64,000 nucleotides of DNA from Hyphochytrium catenoides (taxonomy: Eukaryota; Sar; Hyphochytriomycetes; Hyphochytriales; Hyphochytriaceae), in assembly GCA_900088475.1 (NCBI GenBank), contig FLMG01003876.1:1-64000 (forward strand), given 5' to 3'. Shown here piece after piece: positions 23,934 through 35,105 of this stretch; the first letter of the stretch is position 1, and the number at the start of each line of letters is the position of its first letter. Position numbers and translations under genes: made by a program. The notes under the pieces were generated by a model. It was not told the origin of the DNA. It was given only the letters and a program-made list of their open reading frames with translations, and ran no database searches.

Positions 23934-24514
23934 AGCCTCCCACAGCGGAGGCCAGACTAGCGCAGGTGGCTACAAGCCAACATATTCCTGGATAGGCGAC
24001 AGCACTGAAGCCCTGATAGCTGCCAAGTGGGTCTTTCAGAGGCAAAGAGGCTATAAGCACTGTCCAAGGACCTCTCCTCAGCGCTCAGCGTCCGGCAGAC
24101 TGACAGACGGCATTAGCGTAGGAGGAGGAAGTCGAAGAGCAACTCCCTCCGCATCTGCACCTTTGACCACATTCTGATGGCGCTTCTGTCTCTCAAAGAT
24201 AAGCCGCAGGTAGATAAACGTATTAGTCAATATGCTATACGGTACCTGATCATCTTCCGCCTTCGATCTTTTCTTGATGGCTTTTCATCGCTCGAGGCGG
24301 CGAGGAAGAAGATCGGTGAGCGTCATCAAGCCAGAGCAAGCGGCTTAGTAAGCGGAATGATCTGGCTCTTGACACTCATAGAACACTGACATGGAGACCG
24401 CCACACATCGTCCAGAGTCGTTGAGCCTTCGCGCAGGAGGTCTATCGGAGCTGACATGAGAAGGCTTTGTACAGATCTGTGTGGCTTCATCGGTGGCGCT
24501 GAATATAAGCTGCC
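23934..24514. promoter_or_regulatory. Divergent intergenic region between MSH2 and the polytopic membrane protein
   Basis: About 580 bp must serve both promoters. Short open frames exist on both strands without protein-like content. I see no repeat or RNA gene. Confidence 0.4.
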
Positions 24515-27500
24515 ATGAGACCTCCGCGTGAGGCGCTGCTGCTCACAGCAGGCGTCGCACCGTTAGGATGCCTGTGCTGGCTTTATGGCCATGCCCTTAA
24601 CGTGGCCATTGTACTCTCCGTGGTGGTCTATTTTGGTTCTCTGATGTTTACTCGTTGGACTCGAGCAACCAGGAAGGGCAAACAACTAGCTGATGGCGGA
24701 GAGACACCACTGCCAATCAACTCTGAGGAATGGCTCCAGAGCTCCGCCCCTGTGCAAGGGATACTTGTTCTTTCTCTTCTCTTCTCTTCGCTCTCCGGTG
24801 GCGGACGCACCTTATCTTTATCCTCTACTCTTCTTTGTCTTAGCGGGTTGGTGGCGTCTACGTTTCTGCTCTCGTTTACCTCCCTGACTACTCTGGTCCA
24901 CTGCCTAGCACGTTCACACCTGCAGGGGGCTTTGAATGGCCAAACGAAGTATCCTAGCAGTTTTCAAATGACCCTGCTGCCACTCTTGCCTCTTCTGGTG
25001 ATGCTATCTGGAGGCCTGATACTTGCAGGAATGTCAATCCTGCTCTGTGGGATCGACAGCTCTAGCTACCTGCTCGCGTTGTATCTACTGATTAACCTAT
25101 GGATGGCCCAAGAATCGCCCGTGCTGAAAACATGGTATCGAAAGGGTCAGCAGACACTGTGGGCAATCGGAGATGATCGGACTCTCCGACTCGGGGCTGT
25201 CATGGTTCTCTCAGCACCAGTCGCTCTGGAGCTCCTTCTTCTTCTAACACACTTTGGGTTTCACTTGGAGCTCCTCATACTTCGCTTGCTACCTCTTATC
25301 TGCTTCTTACTCCTCGCTCTAACCGCAATATCTCCTAATGAACCGAGTGCCGTCTTTCGGGTGCCGCTCTATCGCTGGCTCTCCTCTGACTCACAGATGC
25401 TGGTTGTCCGTCGTCTCATGATGTTTCTCCCTTCCGTCCTTTGCGCTTCCCGCTACATTGTCCACCATCTGATCCCTGTCGCTCTAATGGCGGGAGCTAT
25501 CTCCGTAGTAGAGGCTAGCATACTTGCTTCAGGCTGTTGGGCATCTAGCTCTAGGCCGCTTCAACGCCTGAGCGAGGCAGGAGCCCTCTCCATTCTAACA
25601 GGAAGTCTTGCTTTGAGTGGAGGATGGTGGTCACTGTTGGAGGTCTACGTGGGCCTAGCAGCCGGCAATCTGCTGCAGCACATTTGGCAAGACACTAAGC
25701 CTTCATCATTTGACGGAGTCAGAGACTTTCGGCAGCTTGGAAGTCTTGCATTGACAGCCAGCGCATGCCTAGTAATCCCATGGATTGGCAACCTCATTGT
25801 CAAATGGGGAGCTGCAACTGATCTTAGTGAAGCCAACGCCCTCGAATCTTTTCTGATCCTAGGTTTGGAAGGAATTGCCAGCTTGCTGTTCACTTCTGGG
25901 GCGAGATTGGAAGGTTTCTCTGCGGGGTTGGTGACCTTCATGGGGGAGATGGTTCACGTCCGACTGCTGGCATCCAAACAGAACGATGAAGAGTCACCTC
26001 TCTTCCTCTTCTGGGCCCTCCCGTCCTTACTGGTAGCTCTCGCTGCTCTCCAGTGCCAGGTCCTGCATCGCTATTGGAGAGGAAGGTGTTCTTCGTCGCT
26101 CCTTGCACTAGTCACCGCGATAACAGTGTCCCAGTCTCTAGGCTGTCGAGGTAGCAGGCGCTTGAGGTTGGCACTGGGCATTCACATGGCCGTAATACTT
26201 CTGCCTGCGCTATGTTACAAACCAAATCATCTCAAAGACAGCCCTATGGTGTTGGCAGTAGCCTCTCGCTTTGACGATAGAATCCCTGCCAACACTCCTC
26301 TTGTTCTGCTTCATGCCTTGCTCTTTCCCTTGACATCACTCTTCCTGGTCAGGCAAGTGGATGCTGAGCTTTCCAAAGAGCTCATAACCTACTTCCCAAA
26401 GATTTGTTGTGCAGTTTACACCTGTTACATCTTCTTAGCGTTGGGATGGCTGTGCAGGCGATACTTTCCCAGAAAAGTCCTTTTCCTTAGAATTGGAGCT
26501 GGAGCCGCATTGGGCACAAGTCTGATTATTTTGATGGCTCCAGCCCATGAAATGCAGGCCTTGCTGCACTCTGCGACGACCCTAGAGCCTAGCAGCAGTG
26601 GAGACGACAACGCTTGGCAGGACAACGGACTCCAACCGCAATTACTGGTTCGACTGTGGCTCGCAGTTTTAGCAGGTTGCCATGCCCTACTTCTAAGCCA
26701 CTCAATTGCCAAGATGGGTCGGTCAGCTCGATCCGGCGCCTCGCTAGTGCTGTGTGGGCTACAGATGAAGGCCCTACTATCTTTGCTTCCAGTTGAGCCA
26801 TCACTGTCTCTCTTGTTTCTCTCACTTAGCTGGGTAGGCTTGTCTCTGCTCCTCAGTAGTCTGATGGGCCCTGGTGCCATCCTATGGACGGAAGTAAGAG
26901 GACTGCACTTGGCATGGAACGCATTCATTGCACTATCTTTGCTTCTGGTTAGCGAGAGCCCAATAGAAGTATGCATCATGTGCGGGGTTGTGGCTCTGAG
27001 CGGAAATATCCTGGTCATTTTGGTCGCGGGCTGGAGCGTTGCCAGGGCAGAATCCTTGTATACGCGACGCTATAGGGTTGACAGGGACCGCCGGAGCTGG
27101 ACGAAGCTTCATAATATATCCTTGTCATGTATGGCCATGCTCCCAGTCCTTTGGCATGCGGCACAAGCTCTAGAGCAAGCCCTCGTCTCGAGTGGTGCTA
27201 CCAAGTATACCTTCCGTGTTTCCACGTTTCTGGCTGCAGGTTCTCCTTCGCTACTTTACTTTCTCAAACAGGGAAGGCTGAGCGGATTACGAGGTCCTTT
27301 CTCCCGCCTTGCGCCCATCGCCTCGCTAGCCCTATTTCATCTCTCTCTCTCCGCGCTGCTTCATCAGTGGGTGGCTCTGGTGGACGGACTACACCGCTAT
27401 CATGCGATGTTGCCTTTGCTGCTAAGGGTGACCTTCGAGTTTATTTGTTTGGGTCTTGATGTGATGTTGGCCATCAAGAATCTGAAGCACTTTTGGCTGC

Positions 27501-27679
27501 CGAATAGACTGAGATTTTCTTATCGGCAGTGGCTCCGCCAGTGCTCTTTGATGGCCTTGATTGGTTATGTGACAAATTCCTTTGCTACGCGACTGCTTGT
27601 TCTGGGTTCTATGGCTCTTTGGGCCACTCTTGGCTTGCAGAAATGGGCGAAGCGAGAAGAAAAGAGGTTGCTCATCTGA
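24515..27679 (+). CDS. Polytopic membrane protein of unknown function
   Basis: One uninterrupted 1,054-codon exon, unusual for this window. The product is strikingly leucine/serine/alanine-rich, with on the order of twenty hydrophobic segments spread along its whole length (for example ALNVAIVLSVVVYFGSLMF near the N-terminus, LLILRLLPLICFLLLALTA, LFLSLSWVGLSLLLSSLMG, and NSFATRLLVLGSMALWATLG at the end). Short charged loops separate them, and a basic C-terminus KWAKREEKRLLI probably faces the cytosol. No signal peptidase-type leader, transporter signature, glycosyltransferase motif or ion-channel filter is evident. Length and topology recall the plant NEF1-type large membrane proteins, but I cannot confirm that without a profile search. 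The start ATG is the first in frame and lies 581 bp from the divergent MSH2. Confidence 0.8.
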   Translation: MRPPREALLLTAGVAPLGCLCWLYGHALNVAIVLSVVVYFGSLMFTRWTRATRKGKQLADGGETPLPINSEEWLQSSAPVQGILVLSLLFSSLSGGGRTLSLSSTLLCLSGLVASTFLLSFTSLTTLVHCLARSHLQGALNGQTKYPSSFQMTLLPLLPLLVMLSGGLILAGMSILLCGIDSSSYLLALYLLINLWMAQESPVLKTWYRKGQQTLWAIGDDRTLRLGAVMVLSAPVALELLLLLTHFGFHLELLILRLLPLICFLLLALTAISPNEPSAVFRVPLYRWLSSDSQMLVVRRLMMFLPSVLCASRYIVHHLIPVALMAGAISVVEASILASGCWASSSRPLQRLSEAGALSILTGSLALSGGWWSLLEVYVGLAAGNLLQHIWQDTKPSSFDGVRDFRQLGSLALTASACLVIPWIGNLIVKWGAATDLSEANALESFLILGLEGIASLLFTSGARLEGFSAGLVTFMGEMVHVRLLASKQNDEESPLFLFWALPSLLVALAALQCQVLHRYWRGRCSSSLLALVTAITVSQSLGCRGSRRLRLALGIHMAVILLPALCYKPNHLKDSPMVLAVASRFDDRIPANTPLVLLHALLFPLTSLFLVRQVDAELSKELITYFPKICCAVYTCYIFLALGWLCRRYFPRKVLFLRIGAGAALGTSLIILMAPAHEMQALLHSATTLEPSSSGDDNAWQDNGLQPQLLVRLWLAVLAGCHALLLSHSIAKMGRSARSGASLVLCGLQMKALLSLLPVEPSLSLLFLSLSWVGLSLLLSSLMGPGAILWTEVRGLHLAWNAFIALSLLLVSESPIEVCIMCGVVALSGNILVILVAGWSVARAESLYTRRYRVDRDRRSWTKLHNISLSCMAMLPVLWHAAQALEQALVSSGATKYTFRVSTFLAAGSPSLLYFLKQGRLSGLRGPFSRLAPIASLALFHLSLSALLHQWVALVDGLHRYHAMLPLLLRVTFEFICLGLDVMLAIKNLKHFWLPNRLRFSYRQWLRQCSLMALIGYVTNSFATRLLVLGSMALWATLGLQKWAKREEKRLLI

Positions 27680-28015
27680 TGGAGGACACTAGGTGGAAGC
27701 AGATATATAGAGTCACGATAGCTCTACGATTCATCTCCTCATCATATTTATGCTTATTTATAGTGAGAAAAGCTTAGCACAGACCCGCTGGAACTGGCCA
27801 CGCACTATTGAGTCCGCCAAATAGAGCTTACAAAGGCTAAAGAAAGGGTAATACTCTACTCTATTTCTAAACTCCGTCCCTTAATATGTCTAGGAGCTCA
27901 CGATTCTCCATAGCGGCACCACCACTGCAGACGGAGAGGGCACTCTGTGTGTCCCACAACATGAATTCGTTCACACACACAAAAGCTTTCCATAATCCTA
28001 CCCGCATAACGCCTC
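27680..28015. other. Convergent 3' flanks, no gene seen
   Basis: The region lies between the stop codons of two converging genes. It contains a short CA-rich stretch (about 27972-27982). No coding, RNA or repeat feature beyond that is visible. Confidence 0.4.
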
Positions 28016-29398
<1,383 letters not shown>

Positions 29399-29879
29399 CT
29401 TCAAGCCTCACGTACACCAACGCAGAACGCCTGCCTACCAAGCAACACGCATTCCCATCACCTCAAAGGCAGTGACAAGATGGGCGATGACGGAAGAACC
29501 GATGAGCTCTCAAAGCCGTCAAGCCTTTCCAAGACCAGCTGGACTCTATCCTGCTTCCAGATTGCTCCTGCTTCCCGATCGGAGTGCGGCTTCGCGCATC
29601 AACAAGGCCATCAGAATCAGCCTAGGAAGAAAAGCGATGACATTTACAGCCGCTAACCGCCACCAGTCCAGTGGTTTACAGGTCTCAGTTCTCAATGTCT
29701 GCAGCCCAATGAAGAGCTCTCGAGGATGGCTCGGGCGATAGCGTAGCACGCTAGGGGTTGGTCGAGCCTTGAGCAGCGCAGTCACTTGTGCAGACGACTG
29801 TAGCGTGAGTCTTCAGTGGACAAGGGAAGGGTGTCCTTTGCCCTCCTCCTTGGACAGCGGCCAGAGCAGGCTGGGCAGG
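29399..29879. promoter_or_regulatory. Divergent intergenic region between KDSA and the TCAIM-like gene
   Basis: A 481-bp spacer between two divergent start codons, expected to hold both promoters. Open frames here on both strands overlap one another and lack motifs. No repeat or RNA gene was seen. Confidence 0.4.
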
Positions 29880-31479
29880 ATGAGGGCGTGGGTGGCCCTT
29901 GGGAAGGCAGCGCTATGGCGCTCGGCGCGAGGCGCACGACACAATCCAGTCCTCAGCTATCGCGCCACTGAAGTCTCTAGAAATCAACTTTATATGCCCG
30001 GTCAGTGCCGCGCCCTACATGCAGGAAGCAAACCCGATCGAAGGATGAAGGCGGATGATGACCAAATCGTGCTTAGAAAGCTCGTTGCGAGCGTGTTCCT
30101 CAAAGTTCACCCAGATCTTCTCAGATCGCGCGGAAAAGAGGTTCAATCCACAAACGAAGCATCGCTGCAGGTTGGGCTTTCGGGCCTAGATCTCTCTTCG
30201 TCTTAGCTGCCGCTGCCTAATGACCTCTATGCTATGTGCACCGTAGGAGCTGAATGCCTTCCTGGACATTGCGGAGAAATGCTGCAATGGGAACTTTGAC
30301 CGCGCGGCTCTCAATGGACTGAAGACTCATTATGTTTTCACCTTCTACTTCCTCGAAACGTCCCAAGAGAGGACAGGAAGGAATGATGAGGACGAACAGC
30401 AGGCTGAAGGGGAGGCAGACCTGATGAAGGTCTGACGTCAAGAGTCTTATCGCCATACCACTAGTCTGATACTTACTTCTCCTCTCTCTCTCTCGCTCTC
30501 TCTCTCTGTTCTCTTCAGCTTCGAATGCCTGTCAAGCTGCCTCCTCTGCTCTATCAGTCGACGAACAACGTTAGACCTTCTGGCCGAGAAGCTCTTCAGG
30601 AGCAATGGAAGGCGTTTACTGATGAGACTCTTAAAAAGATGATGAAGAAGCTCCGTGTACCCTTGCCCCAAGCCGGCTATCTGCTGAAGGTGCGTGGGCA
30701 TATCTCTTCCTCATCTATCTGACGCTTGCTTTGTAAGGCTGACTGACAAACCCAAACCTGGCTTCTCCAGTACGATGCTGAGCCTATAAAGCCAAGGGCG
30801 TTCACTTTGGAGGAGAAGCTAAGAGCCCAGCGGTTAGTGAGACAGTCTCTCGTTTGTCCCCTCGACCCTAGTGGCTAGCACTAAAGTCCCTCTGACCTGG
30901 CAATAGCGCAAAAGCGGATCTTGACAAGTTTTACTCGGAGGCAATGTTCAAGGAGCTGACAATGCATGCGGAAAGAGACATAAGGGACAGAAGCATTCAG
31001 GACATGCAACTGAAAGGTTCGTTGTGTCGGGCAAGCACTAGCCTGCCAACCCGTCCTCATCGTCTTCTTTCCCTCAGTCGCCGGCTTCAGTGTTAGGCGT
31101 AACTTTGTCATGAACACTTTCGTCCCTCAGTGTGTCATCGTGCAAGACCTTCCCCCTCAGCAGGTAAGCTCCTTCAGAGGAAATTGTGGCTTTACTACCT
31201 AGGAGATGAACGCAGATACTCCGTTGACAGGCAGCAAAGGCCTTAGGACAACTATCAGCTGTTCTACTGGAGCATGATACCTACCTCTCCCTTTCGTCGC
31301 CAATGTGGCGAAGAGTCAGAATTGTCATTTCTGGCAAGAAAGAGTTCTCTTCAAAATGGGATACCAGGGGCATACTATGGCTCTTTTGTCCTAGCGCTTT
31401 TGACTCCGGCGAGGCTCTTGACTTCATAGCCAGCAAAGTCTTGAAGACTGTAAAGCCTCCCACCGATATGTTCGTCTAG
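29880..31479 (+). CDS. Mitochondrial TCAIM/DUF4460-like protein
   Basis: The seven exons are 29880-30170, 30247-30429, 30519-30689, 30771-30832, 30907-31016, 31078-31163 and 31231-31479. Phases close, giving 383 residues. The N-terminus (MRAWVALGKAALWRSARGA) is basic, hydroxylated and free of acidic residues, as in a mitochondrial presequence. Then comes ASVFLKVHPDLLRSRGKEV followed by NEASLQELNAFLDIA, the HPD...NExSL pattern of the DUF4460 domain found in animal TCAIM. The rest (KLPPLLYQSTNN, PRAFTLEEKLRAQR, GFSVRRNFVMNTF, WRRVRIVISGKKEF) is consistent with the second domain of that family. The molecular function is unknown even in animals; in mammals it is linked to mitochondria. The last exon has no ATG of its own and was found only through splice phase. 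The introns show clear gt...ag ends, one with a long CT tract before the acceptor (30477-30518). Confidence 0.72.
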
Positions 31480-33099
31480 CTGGGTTGTGGGCAGAGAGGA
31501 CCGAGAATCCGACAGCTCGGTACACCTGCGGATGTTTGGGCTCATGGACGCTGCAGAGATGGTGTACCACCTATAATCATCCTCGCTTCTAATCCAGCAT
31601 ATCGGAACACGGACTTCTCCCCTGAGCACTTGGAACGGGGCTACAGCTCTGAGAGGTGATGGGCCTGGAGAGTGGCTCCTCTTATGTAGCTTCTCCTGGG
31701 AGTTCCCAGATTATCGTTTGGGGATCGGCCGGCGGCAAGACGAGGTAGCTTCGGAAGGTTCCTGGGGTCGGTCGCCTGCCTATAATGGCTGGAAGATTTT
31801 CTGCCTCCAATGGTCTCAACCTTGACCAGAGAGTAACTAGAGCCAACTTCTTGCGTCCTGATCGCTAATGGCAAACGTGGGGAAAACTTCTCTTTTCAAC
31901 AAACTCCAGAAGCCATCAGCGAGACGGAGCTGTCTCACACTCTTGAACTCCTTGCCTCGCCTCCTATTTGATCATTAGCAACACATGCCAACTGCTGACT
32001 AGGACATGCCGGAACAGCTGACAAGACCAATGTCTGGTGCGTGATCTGGGAGATGTAACGAGGGACGACGGCAGTCGAGGTATCCGCCTAGTAGTTTGGC
32101 CTTGCCAGATCTAGATAGGACACAGATTGCGGTTCAAACAGTTGCACTCGGGTAGGACCTCTATTCATGCCAGCCATATATAGTAACCTCCACCTGCTTA
32201 GCAGCAAGCGCTCTCGGTCTGAACCGCTATCTATGCCGATATTTCCCCTACCCCTCGTAAGACTAAGGTAGCCTAGGCGATGCGAACAAGACACTCTCGG
32301 CGAGCAACAGTAGTAGCCTTGTCTTACGTTATGAGGATCAACTGAAAGGAATAATGCTGCTCTCATGTCTGTCTATGGCGAGAGATGAGAAGGCTTTTGG
32401 CAACTCCAGCCGCTTACGACAGGGCCTTGAGCGCCTAGCCTACGGCATTGATAGGCAGGCTTGGTGTCCTCTCGCTTCTCACTATCCTTTCAGGACTCAC
32501 CCATCATGGGGGCTCCGTTGACTGATGCTGCTGAGCTTTCTCTTCTGACGCCTCACCATCCTGACTGTCCCGTAGTTTGTCTACTCTTAACTCCTTGTTG
32601 TCACTCGGTGTCCTCTTCCGTTAGAACATCATCAAGCCATCTTAGACGGCTCTCCTCCTCTTGCTCTTCTCATCACACATCATATAGCTGCTGCTGCGGC
32701 CTGACTTCCCCTGGCTCATGTTCTGTTCTGTCTGCGGTGAAGGAGGAAGAAAGGAAACAGGGCACCTGCGGGCTACTATTTACCCTGTCCTCCGTCTTAT
32801 CACTCATCACACCGTCAGTGCTCCTCTATGTGCAAGCGCACAGACCAACTGATGAAGGCAAGTCGACAGTAGCAGGCGAGGAAGGGAGGACTTTCATTCG
32901 CATCATTTTCATTCGCATAGCGAGGCTGTTTGTTAGTCTTTCCGATCTGCTTTCTCCTTCCGTCATGATGATAGACTACTGTTTGTCTTCTGTCGGTCTT
33001 CAAAGGGCGACGCCTGGCATTTCGCTATCATATCGAGGAAAATCTGAAAAGAATGCTCCTGAAAGTCGGGAAGCAGGCGCTTGAGACGTAAGGCCTTAG
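31480..33099. other. Gene-poor region
   Basis: No gene is supported. Open frames of 77-92 codons appear on the minus strand (31375-31874, 32088-32366), and a 207-codon frame on the plus strand (32461-33084) is serine/leucine-biased without motifs or splice support. The region leads into the long purine tract and could contain a non-coding transcript or a fast-evolving gene that I cannot detect. Confidence 0.4.
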
Positions 33100-33760
33100 G
33101 CTGTGAAGCAGCAGGGCAAACGGGAAGAGCTTAAAGAGAAAAGATAGGTTCGTCTCGAAGGAAGGAAAGAACAAGGGAGGAAAGAAAAGAGCAAGATCCC
33201 AACGGAGGAGGAAGAGAGTGCAATGAGATGAAGGGGCCAAGTCGCAGGGAAACACTATGAAAAGAGGAAGAGGAAAAGCGGAAGGAGACTCGAAAGGGGC
33301 CAGGCAAGTTCTGGACACGGGCAGAAAGAGAGAGACGGAGAGAGAAAGAGATAGATAATATAAGGAGAGAGAGACAGCGAAAGATAGTGATGGTAGAACT
33401 AAGTGTGAGAGAGATAACAGAAAGAAAGAAAGAAAGAAATGGAAGTGCCAAGACGATGACAGAGCTCCGGGAGAGCCGGCAAGGGGAGAACAAAGTCCTG
33501 CTTTCTATTAGAGACACAGAAGAAACCCACGAGGATCTCATTCCTCGAGAAAGGAGAGAGATTAAGCGGAGCAGTGTGGAAACGGGAACTGAAGAGTGAG
33601 TGAGATGAGAGAGAGGTGTGAGAGAGAGAGAGAGAGAAAGAGCGAGAGGAGAAAAGTCGAGAGAGAAAGAGAGAGAGAGAGAGAATGTAAGGAGAGGGAC
33701 AGAAGCAAGGACGATCCCTAACATTTGTCTTGTAACGGATGGAAGTGGCCGTTACAGTCA

Positions 33761-33792
<32 letters not shown>

Positions 33793-34130
33793 GCGCGCTC
33801 TTCCCCTCTAGTTCTCCCTCACCCTCTGTCTCTGTCTCTCTCTCTCTCTCACTTTCTCAGCAGTGTGCCACGGTTCTACTCGAACAATGTACTTGGTTCG
33901 TTTCTTGCCCGCTCTGTCTCAATCCTTCTCCTCTCACCTTCTGCTTTCAACCTCGGCATTCAGAAACACCAGCTGCCTCTTCCTTCCACTTGTTCCAAAT
34001 CATATGCTTTTTCTCTCTCTTTGCTCTCTCGCGCTTTCACCCTGCTCTCTCTCTCGCCTCCCTCTCTCTCTCTCTCTCTCCCTCTCCCTCTCTCTCTGTG
34101 TATGTGTCACATCTCTATCGCTCTCTCTTT
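33100..34130. repeat. Polypurine tract followed by polypyrimidine tract (GA)n ... (CT)n
   Basis: From about 33100 to 33720 the plus strand is overwhelmingly A and G, with many GAGAGA and AAAGA runs. From about 33760 to 34130 it switches to C and T, with long CTCTCT runs. The two halves are roughly complementary in reverse, so the region can fold as a very imperfect hairpin and each half can form a triplex. The overlapping open frames of 120-197 codons are artefacts of this composition (repeated SLSLSL or RERERE). Confidence 0.85.
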
Positions 34131-35105
34131 CTTTCGGTGTCTGCCTCGTACTAATGAACGCTGACTCTCTCGCTGCTTTGGGTTCTTCGGCTTCGAGGCT
34201 AAGCGTGAGAGCAATGGCAGCATCAGCATGAATTGAACAGAAGATGGTCCACTGCTTCCATTTATCTCTTCTTCTTCTCTCTTAGCACTCAACAGCCATC
34301 AACAACTAACTGTCCCTCCCTCCTCGGTGCTGGTCCAATAGACAGAGCGTCGGGGACAGGCCATTAGCCACCAGACCGGGGGGAAGTTAGACACATGATT
34401 CAGTGTCAACTGCCAGAGTCAGGCAGGGCACGTGCACGGAGAGTTGTCTGTTGACTAGAAACCTAAGCCTTACAAAGACTAGTGGGGTAAGTCAAGCTAG
34501 CTGTTGAGCCAATGGATGAGTAAGAGTTAGAGGAGGATGGGGGACAATGGAGTAGCAAGTCGCAGAGGAGAGAATAGAGAGAAAGAGAGAGAGAGACCAT
34601 GGCTCTCTTGAATCCCCAGAACACGAGGATGTTCCTAGTCTATTAAAGGCTGTTGAGCTTACTTCTTGTCTGGGTTGCCTTAGCTGATGACGCTTATCGG
34701 CCGCTCATCCCAGCTCCTAGCTGAAGCATAAACTGGTCAGGTCCTTTGAGAGCAAACTCCTTTCCTTCTGCTGCTGTTGCCTCTTGACCTATTATTACAA
34801 AGAAACTTGGACTCAGTTCCCGTCAGCTGCTGCTACGTCAACGTCATCTTTCCTCGTCCCTTGTGATCATTGACTCCTCTTCTTTTACCGCAGCAGGGTC
34901 GCTGTCTTCCTCTCGTGCTGCTCATTCCTCCGTTCCGCTGTTCACCATTTTAAACCCCTTCGGCTTCTCAGCTAATCATCCCAGAGAAAGAGCTGAAAGC
35001 TTACCTGTCACGCAATCCGCATCTGGGTCTCTGTCGCTGATCACCGCTCACAACAGAAAGAGCGGTCTTCTACTCATATCCTTTGTCAATAGAAGCCTGT
35101 CAAGG
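34131..35105. promoter_or_regulatory. 5' flank of the class C receptor gene
   Basis: The region follows the CT-rich half of the low-complexity tract. A further purine run sits at about 34567-34596. The reading frame of the receptor is open back to 34863 but contains no earlier ATG, so that part is treated as leader. No RNA gene was seen. Confidence 0.45.

Noticed and set aside
32461-33084. 207-codon plus-strand open frame
   Set aside because: Serine/leucine bias, no motif, no splice continuation, and it borders a low-complexity tract.
33131-34231. Several 120-197-codon frames rich in SLSLSL or RERERE
   Set aside because: They are translations of GA/CT microsatellite sequence in several frames on both strands.
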